A stretch of DNA of 64,000 nt from an alpha proteobacterium BAL199. Its GTDB lineage: Bacteria > Pseudomonadota > Alphaproteobacteria > Thalassobaculales > Thalassobaculaceae. How positions within the stretch are numbered: position 1 is the stretch's first letter; each line of letters begins with the position of its first letter. Below are positions 1 to 8,058 of this stretch, piece after piece. The stretch lies in NCBI GenBank assembly GCA_000171835.1, contig ABHC01000006.1, forward strand, positions 162,603 through 226,602, written 5' to 3'. The position numbers and the translations under genes were made by a program. A model generated the notes under the pieces. It was not told where the DNA came from. It searched no databases and saw only the letters and a list, made by a program, of their open reading frames with translations.

Positions 1-162
1 GCCGATGTCGAGGAATGCCACCGGGTCGACACCGTGCAGGCCGAGCGGGGCACCGGCCGCGGTCAGGCCGGGCGCGGTGTTGTATTCGTCGACAGCCAGG
101 GCAGGGGAGGTGGACAGGACGCTGGCCATCAACACGGCAGCGGTCGCAATCGATTTGTACAT
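1..162 (-). CDS. YHS domain-containing exported protein (partial)
   Basis: The gene begins with ATG at 162 and runs off the left edge, so only the first 54 residues are visible. Residues 1 to about 23 form a signal peptide (MYK start, Ala/Val/Leu-rich core, SPALA cleavage-type end). The mature part holds GLHGVDPVAFLDIG, the start of a YHS domain, a short fold often found next to metal-handling and redox proteins. A ribosome site AAGGA precedes the ATG. It lies 40 bp downstream of the AhpD-like gene on the same strand, so the two are probably co-transcribed. Function beyond the domain is unknown. Confidence 0.75.
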   Translation of the reverse strand, partial: MYKSIATAAVLMASVLSTSPALAVDEYNTAPGLTAAGAPLGLHGVDPVAFLDIG

Positions 163-202
163 GGGGCGATCCTTATATTGGGAACGAAACGAGAGGCGGC
201 CG

Positions 203-754
203 TCAGGCGGCGGCCGCGGAGGCGGCTTTCACGACCGGAAAGTCGATCTCGGTTTCGGCGATGTGGTTGATGTAGTTGGTGAAGATGTTGAGCACCGTAT
301 TGGCCACGATCTCGACAACCTGCTCGTCGGAGAACCCGGCCCGGCGAACCTGGGCGAGATCCTCGTCGGAAACCTTGCCGCGGGTGGCGACGATCCGGGA
401 CGCGAACCGCAAGGCTCCCTGAACCTTGGCGTCGGTCGATCGACCGCCCAGGTTTCGGGAGATCTCGTCCGACGCTAGTCCGGCCTTGCTGCCAAGGACG
501 GTGTGGGCGGATGCGCAATAGTCACAATCGTTCGCACCAGCCACCGCCAGGGCGACCTGTTCGCGCATCGCGGTTGGAAGGGTGCCACCGGCCAGGGCGC
601 CGGCGAAACCGAGGTAACCGCCGAGGGCGGCCGACGATTGCGCCATGGTGGCGATGATGTTCGGGACACCGCCCATCTGCTTCTTGACGGCGTCGAGCAG
701 TGCCGCCGTCTTCGCGGGGGCCTGGGCGGCGTCGATACGCTGGATGCGTTGCAT
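203..754 (-). CDS. carboxymuconolactone decarboxylase (AhpD-like) family protein
   Basis: Encodes 183 aa. The AhpD-type redox motif is clear: Glu65, then CDYC at residues 77-80 and His84 (C-x2-C-x3-H), the arrangement used by AhpD-like alkylhydroperoxidases to reduce peroxides or thiol partners. The start at 754 was chosen over a longer open frame because AGGAGG lies just upstream and family similarity begins at this Met. The gene follows an AraC regulator on the same strand and precedes the YHS gene. AraC-CMD pairs are common, and the regulator probably controls this gene. The substrate is unknown. Confidence 0.9.
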   Translation of the reverse strand: MQRIQRIDAAQAPAKTAALLDAVKKQMGGVPNIIATMAQSSAALGGYLGFAGALAGGTLPTAMREQVALAVAGANDCDYCASAHTVLGSKAGLASDEISRNLGGRSTDAKVQGALRFASRIVATRGKVSDEDLAQVRRAGFSDEQVVEIVANTVLNIFTNYINHIAETEIDFPVVKAASAAAA

Positions 755-815
755 GGAACCTCCTGTGAACGCGTTGTGATGACAGGAGGGAAGATGTGCG
801 GGTCGGGACGTTGGA

Positions 816-1793
816 TCAACTGGAGCGCTGATGTTCGGGATCAATGGCAACATTATTGGGACGATTGGCAATATTATCAGGTGATCGTCGGTACTCCGTC
901 GGTGCCAGACCGAACTTGCCGGTGAACGCGCGGGTGAAGGCGGCCGGCGACTGGTATCCGGTCCGGCTGGCAACCTGCTGGACGCTGCATCGGGCATCGT
1001 CCAGCAGCGACAGGGCCTTCTGGAGCCGCCAGTCGGTCAGGTAGCTCATCGGTCCCGCGCCCATGAGATCGCTGAAGCGCTCGGCAAATCGGCTGCGCGA
1101 CATGCCGACGGACGCCGCCAGGCTTTCGACCGTCCAACTGCGCTCCGGCTCGGCGTGGATGAGTTGCAGCGCCCCGCCGATCTGCTGATCCTGAAAGGCT
1201 TCCAGCACCGATCTCAGCCCCGCGCTCTGGCCGATCCCGACCCTCAGCAGTTCGATGAACACGATCTCCGACAGCCGGGTCACGGTGGCGGTCGACCCGA
1301 TGGTGTCGGAGAACACCTGACGGACCACCAAGCGAAGGATGTCGTCGAGCCACGGCCGGCGTGCCCGCATGGCGTTGGTCGTGACGAGATATTCTGGCAG
1401 GGCGCGGAGGATCGGATGGTCGGCGCCGGCCCGGAAGGTGAAGTGCCCGCAGACCATCTGGGTGGTCGCCGAGGAATCGCCGGTCCCAACCACTAGGACG
1501 CCCCGGCCGTCATACCCGGCGAGCACCGTCTCCAGCGGGGGCGCCTCGCGCCCGGCAACGTCCGCCAGAACATGCGATTGACCGCGAGGGATCAGGACCA
1601 GATCGCCGGGGCCAATATCGGCCGACGCGCCGGAAGGAAAGCCGACATGGCACCTGCCCTGAACGACCAGATGAAACCGCGCAGCCTGCCTCAGATCCGG
1701 AACGGTGACCGCCCACGGCGACGAGAAGTCAGTGCGAAAATAGAACGCGCCCTTGAGGTTGAGCGTGTCCAGAACGTCGTCAAGAACGTCCAT
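816..1793 (-). CDS. AraC family transcriptional regulator
   Basis: Encodes 325 aa if started at ATG 1793; a GTG four codons upstream (1805) is the alternative. The N-terminal two thirds resemble the cupin-type AraC-binding domain (cupin_6), including a PRGQSHVL stretch. The C-terminal third is a double helix-turn-helix of the HTH_18 type: WTVESLAASVGMSRSRFAER, then the signature region GYQSPAAFTRAFTGKFG. The gene lies 61 bp upstream of the AhpD-like gene in the same orientation, and it probably senses a small molecule and controls that operon. Confidence 0.9.
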   Translation of the reverse strand: MDVLDDVLDTLNLKGAFYFRTDFSSPWAVTVPDLRQAARFHLVVQGRCHVGFPSGASADIGPGDLVLIPRGQSHVLADVAGREAPPLETVLAGYDGRGVLVVGTGDSSATTQMVCGHFTFRAGADHPILRALPEYLVTTNAMRARRPWLDDILRLVVRQVFSDTIGSTATVTRLSEIVFIELLRVGIGQSAGLRSVLEAFQDQQIGGALQLIHAEPERSWTVESLAASVGMSRSRFAERFSDLMGAGPMSYLTDWRLQKALSLLDDARCSVQQVASRTGYQSPAAFTRAFTGKFGLAPTEYRRSPDNIANRPNNVAIDPEHQRSS

Positions 1794-1867
1794 CCAGACT
1801 TCCACTCCAGTATGCCGATCGTCCCATTGTACAAGACGAGCGGCACACTGGCGAAATCACGTCCGCA

Positions 1868-2824
1868 TCAGCCCGGCCAACTGGCGCCGAGGGCCTTTCG
1901 GGCCTCCGCGACCGTGCGCAGGACGATGTCGCGGGCCGACGGGATGTCCTTGACCAGGTCCACGCCTTCACCGGCCCACAGCACGCCGGTCGACAGATCG
2001 CCGGCCTCGGTCGCGTCGTAGCGTGCGTTCTCGGCGTCGCGCTGGTTCGCAAGGTCTTCCTCGCGCCCGTTCCAGCGTGCCGAGAAGGCGTTCCGAACTG
2101 CGCGTCCCGGAAAATGCGTCGGCCAGGCGGCACCACGCACGATGTCGAACACCCGGGTCTGTTCGGTGTCGTCGCTGGCAGCGGCGACCGCTCCTTGCTT
2201 CAGAACCTCGCTCCACTGCGATTCCTTTGAGGCGGCGAACCGGGTGCCCATCAGCACGCCTTCCGCGCCGAGCACCAGGGCGGCCGCAAGGCCCCGGCCG
2301 TCGGCGACTGCACCGGCTGCCACCACCGGGATCGGCGCCACCGCGTCGACCACTGACGGGACCAATCCGAAGGTCCCGCGGACATGTCCGGAATGCCCAC
2401 CGGCGTCACGGCCCTGGGCGATGATCACATCGGCGCCGGCGTCGGCCGCCTGCTTCGCCATGTCGAGCGTCTGCACCTGGCAGAACAGCAGGCTGCCGGC
2501 CTGCTTGACCCGGCTGGCGAACGGCGTCGGATCGCCGAACGACAGCATCACCGCGGCCGGGTCGTGTTCCAGCGCTGCATCGAGGGCCTCGGGCCGGTCC
2601 TGCAGTGCCCAGTTGATGAAGCCCACACCGATCCGGACGTTGCCGGCGGCCAGCATCTCGCGATGGACGGTCTCGCTGCTGGCGTAACCGGAACCGACGA
2701 AGCCGAAGCCGCCGGCCGAGGTCACGGCGGCAGCCAGGGCGCCGCCGGAGGCCGAGCCCATTGGTGCGAGGAGAATGGGGTGCTCGATCCCGAGCAGTTC
2801 GGTCAGACGGGTGGTGAATGTCAT
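1868..2824 (-). CDS. nitronate monooxygenase family protein
   Basis: Encodes 318 aa, the usual length for FMN-dependent 2-nitropropane dioxygenase/nitronate monooxygenases. The TIM barrel starts with PILLAPMGSASGG. The active-site motif GRDAGGHSGH spans residues 138-147, with His144 and His147. A phosphate-binding region VVAAGAVADGRG and LGAEGVLMGTRF follows. The family oxidises alkyl nitronates to carbonyls and nitrite. An AAGGA site precedes the ATG. It is first or second in a leftward string that includes an NTF2-like protein and a GST, so a detoxification role is plausible but inferred. Confidence 0.9.
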   Translation of the reverse strand: MTFTTRLTELLGIEHPILLAPMGSASGGALAAAVTSAGGFGFVGSGYASSETVHREMLAAGNVRIGVGFINWALQDRPEALDAALEHDPAAVMLSFGDPTPFASRVKQAGSLLFCQVQTLDMAKQAADAGADVIIAQGRDAGGHSGHVRGTFGLVPSVVDAVAPIPVVAAGAVADGRGLAAALVLGAEGVLMGTRFAASKESQWSEVLKQGAVAAASDDTEQTRVFDIVRGAAWPTHFPGRAVRNAFSARWNGREEDLANQRDAENARYDATEAGDLSTGVLWAGEGVDLVKDIPSARDIVLRTVAEARKALGASWPG

Positions 2825-2868
2825 GGTTTCGAATCCTTGGATGGCAGCGAAGCGGGGCTCAGCGGCGG

Positions 2869-3258
2869 TCAGGCAGGGATCATCGGTTCAACCAGATCGA
2901 AGTGGAACACCTTGGCGATGATCTGCCAGCGACCGTCGACCAGAATCAGCGTCAGAAAGTCGGTGAACTGCTTCCGGCCGATCGAGCAGTGGACGCGGGC
3001 GAAGGCGGTTACCGGCCCGGCGAACTCGATGGCGGCGATGCGATCGGTGCGTGCTTCGCCGCGGCTGGCCGGCGAAGGGCGCTTGGCCACGATCGGGAAA
3101 TACTCCGGCATGGTCAATTGCAGCAACGGTTCCTCGGTGGCGCAGACATACTGCGCGTCGGGGTGGAAGACCGTGGCGAGTTTGGCGGCGTCGCTGTGGT
3201 ACAGGCCGTCGAAATAGTCCGACAGGGTATCGACGGCGGCGGCGTAGCGCGGGTCCAT
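2869..3258 (-). CDS. NTF2-like (SnoaL/lumazine-binding type) protein
   Basis: Encodes 129 aa with the pattern of a small cone-shaped NTF2-like fold: N-terminal helix YAAAVDTLSDYFDGLYHSDA, then FHPDAQYV, and a C-terminal strand pair DFLTLILVDGRWQIIAKVFH. Proteins of this type include putative lumazine-binding proteins and SnoaL-like isomerases, so the function cannot be assigned from sequence. AGGACA precedes the ATG. It lies between a GST upstream and nitronate monooxygenase downstream, with a strong 12-bp-arm hairpin separating it from the GST gene. Confidence 0.8.
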   Translation of the reverse strand: MDPRYAAAVDTLSDYFDGLYHSDAAKLATVFHPDAQYVCATEEPLLQLTMPEYFPIVAKRPSPASRGEARTDRIAAIEFAGPVTAFARVHCSIGRKQFTDFLTLILVDGRWQIIAKVFHFDLVEPMIPA

Positions 3259-3282
3259 TGAAAGTGTCCTATGTGAGGGTGG

Positions 3283-3322
3283 CGCGCGGAACGCGGCCCG
3301 ATGTCGGCCAGCGTTCCGCGCG
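3283..3322. terminator. intercistronic GC hairpin
   Basis: Two perfect 12-bp arms (CGCGCGGAACGC at 3283-3294 and its complement at 3311-3322) surround a loop that itself holds a GGCC pair. It sits between the GST stop and the NTF2-like start. There is no T tract on either side, so it may act as an attenuator or mRNA-stability hairpin rather than a classic rho-independent terminator. Confidence 0.5.
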
Positions 3323-3330
3323 GAAGCGGG

Positions 3331-3945
3331 CTAGTGGATCAGGCCCTCGGCGGTCATCGCCTCGCGCACCGCCGTCAGGGCGGCCATTCGCTCGACGAAC
3401 GCCGCCAGGTTCGGCCATTGACCGAGGTCGATGCCAATGAAATTGCACCAGTTCGCGACGACGAACAGATAAAGGTCGGCCACCGATACGGTGTCGCCGA
3501 CCAGGTGCGCCCGCCCGTCAGCCAGCAGCGCCTCGATGTGGATCATGCGCTTGGCAACGACATCCTCTGCGGCCGGGCGCGCATCATCGGCGATCGGCGT
3601 GCCGGCGAAGAACGGCTTGAACGCCTTGTGCAGTTCAGACGAGACGAAGTTCAGGTGTTCCTGCAACCTTGCGCGTTCCAGTGTGGCAGGTGCTGGGGCG
3701 AGGGCGGCGGCTGGGTTGCGGTCGGCAATGTATTGCAGGACTGCGGGAGCTTCGGTCAGCACGTCGCCGGACCGCAGTTGCAGCGCTGGGACATAGCCCT
3801 TGGGGTTGATCCGCGTGTAGTCGGCGCCGCTGGCAGTCGTCTTGGTCTGGGTGTCGACCTTCTCGATCTCGAATTCAGCGCCGGTCATCCGCAGGGCGAT
3901 ATGGGCGGCCAGCGAGCAGGCGCCGGGGGAGTAGTACAACTTCAT
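3331..3945 (-). CDS. glutathione S-transferase (GstA/beta-class like)
   Basis: Encodes 204 aa. The thioredoxin-like N domain begins MKLYYSPGACSLAAHIAL, and Cys10 is the typical beta-class catalytic cysteine. The glutathione-binding region around VPALQLRSGDVLTEAPAVLQ ends the first domain, and an all-helical C domain follows. The family conjugates glutathione to electrophiles or reduces peroxides. GGAGAC precedes the ATG. The gene is divergent from an HxlR-type regulator with a 132-bp shared promoter region containing an inverted repeat, so HxlR control is likely. Confidence 0.92.
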   Translation of the reverse strand: MKLYYSPGACSLAAHIALRMTGAEFEIEKVDTQTKTTASGADYTRINPKGYVPALQLRSGDVLTEAPAVLQYIADRNPAAALAPAPATLERARLQEHLNFVSSELHKAFKPFFAGTPIADDARPAAEDVVAKRMIHIEALLADGRAHLVGDTVSVADLYLFVVANWCNFIGIDLGQWPNLAAFVERMAALTAVREAMTAEGLIH

Positions 3946-4024
3946 CGGTCGGTCTCCGTGTGTTCCGGTTGATTGAAGAGATCGAGCCGACAGGTATGAA
4001 CGATGGTTGCTATTGTAAATCAGA

Positions 4025-4037
4025 TATCCTTTGGATA
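4025..4037. promoter_or_regulatory. candidate HxlR operator in the GST/HxlR intergenic region
   Basis: The 13-bp inverted repeat TATCC-TTT-GGATA lies 40 bp before the HxlR start and about 80 bp before the divergent GST start. Its position in the AT-richer part of a shared promoter region makes it a candidate binding site for the dimeric winged-helix regulator beside it. The assignment is inferred. Confidence 0.4.
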
Positions 4038-4077
4038 CTTACTATTGAGGTTTCCATTCGGTAACCGGGAGTGAGCC

Positions 4078-4443
4078 GTGCCACTGAAGGTCCGCAAAAA
4101 CCAAAGCCCGCAACCGCCGCCGTCCTGCCCGTTGACGGAGTGCATGGCGATCATCGGCGGCGCCTGGACGGTCAACGTGATCTGGAGCCTGCGGGCGGGC
4201 CCGCGGCGGTTCAGCGAACTGCGGATCGACATACCGCCGGTCTCACCGAAAGTCCTGACCGCACGGCTGAGGGAGTTGGAGGCTCGCGGGGTGGTGCACC
4301 GCAAGGTCAAACCGACCTCGCCGCCGTCGGTGGAGTACTCGCTGACCGCGCTCGGTGGCGAACTGGTGCCGGCGATTGAGGCCATTGTCACCATCGGCCA
4401 CCGGTTGAAGGGAGAACCTGTCGCATCGGTGTCGAACGGTTGA
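4078..4443 (+). CDS. HxlR family transcriptional regulator
   Basis: Encodes 121 aa from a GTG start preceded by GGGAG. The winged-helix signature is present: CPLTECMAIIGGAWTVNVIW, then RRFSELRIDIPPVSPKVLTARLRELEARGVV with the wing continuing to VEYSLTALG. HxlR proteins sense redox-active or electrophilic compounds. The Cys near residue 15 matches the conserved N-terminal Cys position in many members. It is divergent from the GST gene and probably controls it. Confidence 0.92.
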   Translation: MPLKVRKNQSPQPPPSCPLTECMAIIGGAWTVNVIWSLRAGPRRFSELRIDIPPVSPKVLTARLRELEARGVVHRKVKPTSPPSVEYSLTALGGELVPAIEAIVTIGHRLKGEPVASVSNG

Positions 4444-4456
4444 AACCGGCTCGGGG

Positions 4457-5134
4457 TTAGTCGACCGGCGCTGCAACGAACCGCAGATGGCCGGTCTTGA
4501 TCCAGACAGTGGCGCCGTTGGCTCCCGCCTCGACGGTGGTCGTGCCGTCATCGGGCAACCGCAGCCACGAGAGGCGCCGGAACGTCTCCGCGGCTTGCAT
4601 GAAGCCGCCGTCCAGCACGAACAGTTCGGCACCGCCCGCCCACTCGACCGACACCGTCGTATCAGGCGCCCAGCGTTCGATGCGCACGTCCTCGCGCGCG
4701 TCCTTGAACAGCGGTGTGATCGATACGCCCGCCCGGTTGCCGTCGGGCACGGCGCCGATCCTGTTGGTGTCGATGATCACATGGCTGCGGTCTGCCGGGT
4801 CGAACTGCCACAGCTTGACCAGGATGGTACAGCCGGGTGCCGATCCGGGGGTGTGGCGCGACTGCGGCGGGTTGCGGACGTAGCAGCCGGCCGGGTAGTC
4901 GCCGCGATCATCCTGGAACACGCCTTCCAGGACGATAAACTCCTCGCCGCCGCCATGGACATGCGCGGGGAACTGGCTGTCCGGATCGTAGCGCACAATC
5001 GAGGTGGCGCGTGCCACCTCGTCGCCGATGCGGTCCAGCATACGCCGGCTGACCCCGGCGGTTGGCGAGCCCCGCCATTCGATCTGATCGGCGTGCATCA
5101 CCACGCGCTGGGTGAAATCGGCGTTGAGTTCCAT
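4457..5134 (-). CDS. cupin domain protein (ChrR-like)
   Basis: Encodes 225 aa from ATG 5134; a GTG at 5158 would add 8 residues. It looks like two tandem cupin modules. The first has a full metal site: His58, His60 and Glu64 in HVHGGGEEF, plus His94. The second (from about residue 125) is more degenerate. The first module resembles the C-terminal cupin of ChrR anti-sigma factors, but there is no ChrR zinc N domain and no sigma factor nearby, so it is more likely a stand-alone cupin of unknown activity. It converges on the HxlR gene with 13 bp between them. Confidence 0.85.
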   Translation of the reverse strand: MELNADFTQRVVMHADQIEWRGSPTAGVSRRMLDRIGDEVARATSIVRYDPDSQFPAHVHGGGEEFIVLEGVFQDDRGDYPAGCYVRNPPQSRHTPGSAPGCTILVKLWQFDPADRSHVIIDTNRIGAVPDGNRAGVSITPLFKDAREDVRIERWAPDTTVSVEWAGGAELFVLDGGFMQAAETFRRLSWLRLPDDGTTTVEAGANGATVWIKTGHLRFVAAPVD

Positions 5135-5233
5135 GGCCTGTCCGTCCGTCAGTAGCACCTGCCCGGAACAGATAGTGGCCTCGGTCGCGAATGCGAGACG
5201 TCACCGGCCGTCGAAAACGAACTTCGGGCGGGG

Positions 5234-6073
5234 TCAGTTGGTCGGCTTGTGGTCGTCGGAGGTGGCTCGGTCATCGGCGCGTAGCGGCTGCAGCAACATC
5301 CGGTCGAGCCGGAGTTCGCCGGGATCGCGGAACTGCGGGATGCCGATGGTCATGCCGAGATGCCCGGCCTCGGGCTGGGCGCGATAGGTGGCGAACAGCC
5401 GGTCCCACCACGGCAGATTGAATCCAAAATTGCTATCGGTCTCGCGGCGGACGATCGAGTGATGGACTCGGTGCATGTCGGGCGTGACCAGAACCCAGCG
5501 CAGCACCCGGTCGAGCGACTGCGGCAGGCGCACATTGCTGTGGTTGAACATCGAGGACGCGTTCAGCAGGACCTCGAAGACCAGCACCGCGACGGCCGGA
5601 GCGCCGAGTGCCGCCACGACGCCGAGCTTGATCACCATCGACAGCACGATTTCCACCGGATGGAAGCGGATCCCGGAGGTCACGTCGAGTTCAAGGTCGG
5701 CGTGATGCATGCGGTGCAGGCGCCAGAACATCGGGACCGCGTGAAACAGCCGGTGCTGCAGGTAGATGGCGAGGTCGAGCAGGACCACCGAGGCAAGCAC
5801 GGCCAGCCAATCCGGCGCCGGAACGAGGGCAAGCAGCCCCCAGCCACGCGCTTCGGCCAGCAGGGCCACCCCGACGGCGGCCGTCGGGAACAGCAACCTG
5901 ACCAGGATGGTGTCGACCGCCACGACGCCGAGGTTCCCGGGCCACCGGGTCAGCCGTCCGATCTTCTGGTGCCGTCGCGGCGCGGCCAGTTCCCATAGCG
6001 CCATAACAGCAAAAATTCCGGCGAACACGCCAAGGCGAATGGTCGGTTCGTGCGGGAACAGAAGCTCGTTCAT
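5234..6073 (-). CDS. sterol desaturase / fatty acid hydroxylase superfamily membrane protein
   Basis: Encodes 279 aa with about four membrane segments. The di-iron histidine boxes are present in order: HRLFH, HRMHH, and later a box within DMHRVHH. Members hydroxylate or desaturate sterols, fatty acids or carotenoids in membranes. The start overlaps the HpnK-like stop by 4 bp (ATGA), so the two genes are translationally coupled, which points to modification of a lipid, possibly a hopanoid. The substrate is not shown by sequence. Confidence 0.9.
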   Translation of the reverse strand: MNELLFPHEPTIRLGVFAGIFAVMALWELAAPRRHQKIGRLTRWPGNLGVVAVDTILVRLLFPTAAVGVALLAEARGWGLLALVPAPDWLAVLASVVLLDLAIYLQHRLFHAVPMFWRLHRMHHADLELDVTSGIRFHPVEIVLSMVIKLGVVAALGAPAVAVLVFEVLLNASSMFNHSNVRLPQSLDRVLRWVLVTPDMHRVHHSIVRRETDSNFGFNLPWWDRLFATYRAQPEAGHLGMTIGIPQFRDPGELRLDRMLLQPLRADDRATSDDHKPTN

Positions 6074-6954
6074 GATGGCGTTGCGTGTCCGTCGTTCGGA
6101 TGAGGACCTCTGGCCAGTACCATATGGTGTTGGTCCAGCCGCTCGGCGAACCGGTCACTGGCGAGATAGGCAAGCTCCGCTTCACGGGGAGCCAGGACCG
6201 GGTCGCGCGCCGCCAGCACGTCATCGACTTCGCCAGGGTGGCACATCAGCAACGGCCGGCGTCCGGTATGGGCAAGATAGGCGGCGAAATCTCCGTCCAC
6301 CGCACGGCTCGGCCGGAACGAGGTCACGCCGCTGAACCCGGCGTTGGTGGTGATACCAGCCTTGGCGGTCCTGTATAGCAGCGGCCGTCCGAGATGAGCG
6401 ATCACCAGCGCCCGTGCCACATCGCACCGCCGGCGCAATATGGTTGCCGCCGGTTCGAAGCAGGATCGCAGCCACGTCGTTCGCTTGTCCAGGCGTTGCT
6501 CGAACAACGCCAACAGGCTGTTGCGGATGACCGGCAGCAGGTGGACGTGCTGGTGGCCGTCGAGGAACGCCGGGGGGCGGCCCAGTGCGGACTCGAACGC
6601 GTCGAGTTGGCGGGCAATCTCGTCGGCAATTTCGATCCGATCAAGCTGGCCGAAATGAGCGAGGCGGATCAGCCGACCGAGCGGCGGCAGCCGGCCGCCG
6701 GGCGCCAGCTTCGGCATTGCTCCAAGCGGAGCGTGATCGGTCAATGTCAGGTGCAGGCCGACGTCGATCCGGTCGAGCAGTTCTCCGAGCCTGCCGGCTT
6801 CAGCGTGCCACTCCGGGAACAGGGTCATGCAACTGGTCGCGGACAGGCGCCCGGCGGCGGCCAGCGCGCGGATGCCTCGGCTGACGCCTGGCGCGATGCC
6901 GTAGTCGTCGGCGCACAGGATCACAGGCTTTTGAAGGGGTTGATACGTACTCAT
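6070..6954 (-). CDS. hpnK: ChbG/HpnK family deacetylase
   Basis: Encodes 294 aa of the YdjC/ChbG/HpnK carbohydrate deacetylase family. The metal-site Asp pair is in LCADDYG near the N terminus, GLHLTLTDH follows, and DGHQHVHLLP supplies the two metal histidines. HpnK is associated with hopanoid biosynthesis, and family members remove N-acetyl groups from sugars. It heads a two-gene unit with a sterol desaturase-like gene and is divergent from a polyprenyl-sugar type glycosyltransferase operon. The hpnK name rests on family and neighbours; chitooligosaccharide deacetylation is the alternative. Confidence 0.85.
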   Translation of the reverse strand: MSTYQPLQKPVILCADDYGIAPGVSRGIRALAAAGRLSATSCMTLFPEWHAEAGRLGELLDRIDVGLHLTLTDHAPLGAMPKLAPGGRLPPLGRLIRLAHFGQLDRIEIADEIARQLDAFESALGRPPAFLDGHQHVHLLPVIRNSLLALFEQRLDKRTTWLRSCFEPAATILRRRCDVARALVIAHLGRPLLYRTAKAGITTNAGFSGVTSFRPSRAVDGDFAAYLAHTGRRPLLMCHPGEVDDVLAARDPVLAPREAELAYLASDRFAERLDQHHMVLARGPHPNDGHATPS

Positions 6955-6987
6955 CCACCTTGCGCGGGAACACAGGACGCGGGATAG

Positions 6988-8058
6988 GTGTCGCTCGGGG
7001 CGACGTCGCGGACCATTGTATCCGCGAACTGGATGGACACGGTACCTGAGATCATGACCGGGAATGACGGGACGCTCGGGCCTGATCGGGCTGGAATCTC
7101 GATCGTGGTGCCCGCGTACAACGAAGCGGACAACTTCGATCCCCTTCTGGCGCGGTTGACGGCGGTGCTCGAGCGGATCGGCCTGCCGTTCGAGATCCTG
7201 ATCGTCGACGACCGCAGCACCGACGCGACGTTTGAACGGCTGTCAGCGCTGAACGCCCGGGATCCGCGGATCAAGGCGCTGCGATTCAGCCGGAATTTCG
7301 GCAAGGAGATCGCGCTGGCGGCCGGGCTGCGCCACGCCAGGGGCACCGCAGTGGTGTTGATGGACGCCGACCTGCAGCACCCGCCTGAGCTGATCGAGAC
7401 CTTCGTTGCCGAGTGGCGGCAGGGTGCGCAGATCGTTTACGGCCAGCGTGACCGATCGGGCGAGCTTCCGGGCGTTCGGCGCTGGCTGACCCGCCGATTC
7501 TACCGGTTTTTCGATGCGGTCGGCGAAGTCAAACTGATGCGCCACGGCGGCGATTTCGCGCTGTTCGACCAGCAGGTGGTGCGGGCGTTGAACGCGCTGC
7601 CCGAGCGCGGGCGGTTCGGCAAGGGGCTGTACGCCTGGGTCGGCTTCCGGCGGGTTGCCGTGCCGTTCACACCGGAAGCCCGGCACGCCGGACACTCTCG
7701 ATGGTCGTTCTGGCGGCTGTGGATGCTGGCCTTGGATGCCGTCACCGCTTTCAGCGTCATGCCGTTGCGGGTCTGGTCGTACATTGGCGTATTCGTGTCG
7801 TTGCTTGCCATGCTCTACGGCACCTTCATCGCGATCCGCACGCTGATCGAAGGTGTCGACGTCCCCGGCTATGCATCGCTGATGGTGGCCGTCGCGTTCT
7901 TCGGTGGTGTCCAACTAATCACCCTCGGCGTGCTGGGCGAGTACGTCGGCCGGGTTTTCACCGAGGTCAAGCGGCGCCCTCTGTACATAGTCGACCAGTC
8001 GATCGGGCTCGACGAGGTTCTGGAGATCGGCGTCGCCCAGGATCCGGCACGGCGATGA
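6988..8058 (+). CDS. glycosyltransferase family 2, polyprenyl-phosphate type (GtrB/DPM-like)
   Basis: Up to 356 aa from GTG 6988. ATG codons at 7033 and 7054 are alternatives, and similarity begins at ISIVVPAYNEADNF just after the last. The GT-A domain has the metal motif MDADLQHPPEL and the acceptor region RFSRNFGKEIALAAGLRHARG characteristic of dolichol/undecaprenyl-phosphate sugar transferases. Two C-terminal membrane helices follow. It probably makes a polyprenyl-phosphate-linked sugar. It overlaps the next gene by ATGA, forming an operon with YfhO-like and GtrA proteins. Confidence 0.92.
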   Translation: MSLGATSRTIVSANWMDTVPEIMTGNDGTLGPDRAGISIVVPAYNEADNFDPLLARLTAVLERIGLPFEILIVDDRSTDATFERLSALNARDPRIKALRFSRNFGKEIALAAGLRHARGTAVVLMDADLQHPPELIETFVAEWRQGAQIVYGQRDRSGELPGVRRWLTRRFYRFFDAVGEVKLMRHGGDFALFDQQVVRALNALPERGRFGKGLYAWVGFRRVAVPFTPEARHAGHSRWSFWRLWMLALDAVTAFSVMPLRVWSYIGVFVSLLAMLYGTFIAIRTLIEGVDVPGYASLMVAVAFFGGVQLITLGVLGEYVGRVFTEVKRRPLYIVDQSIGLDEVLEIGVAQDPARR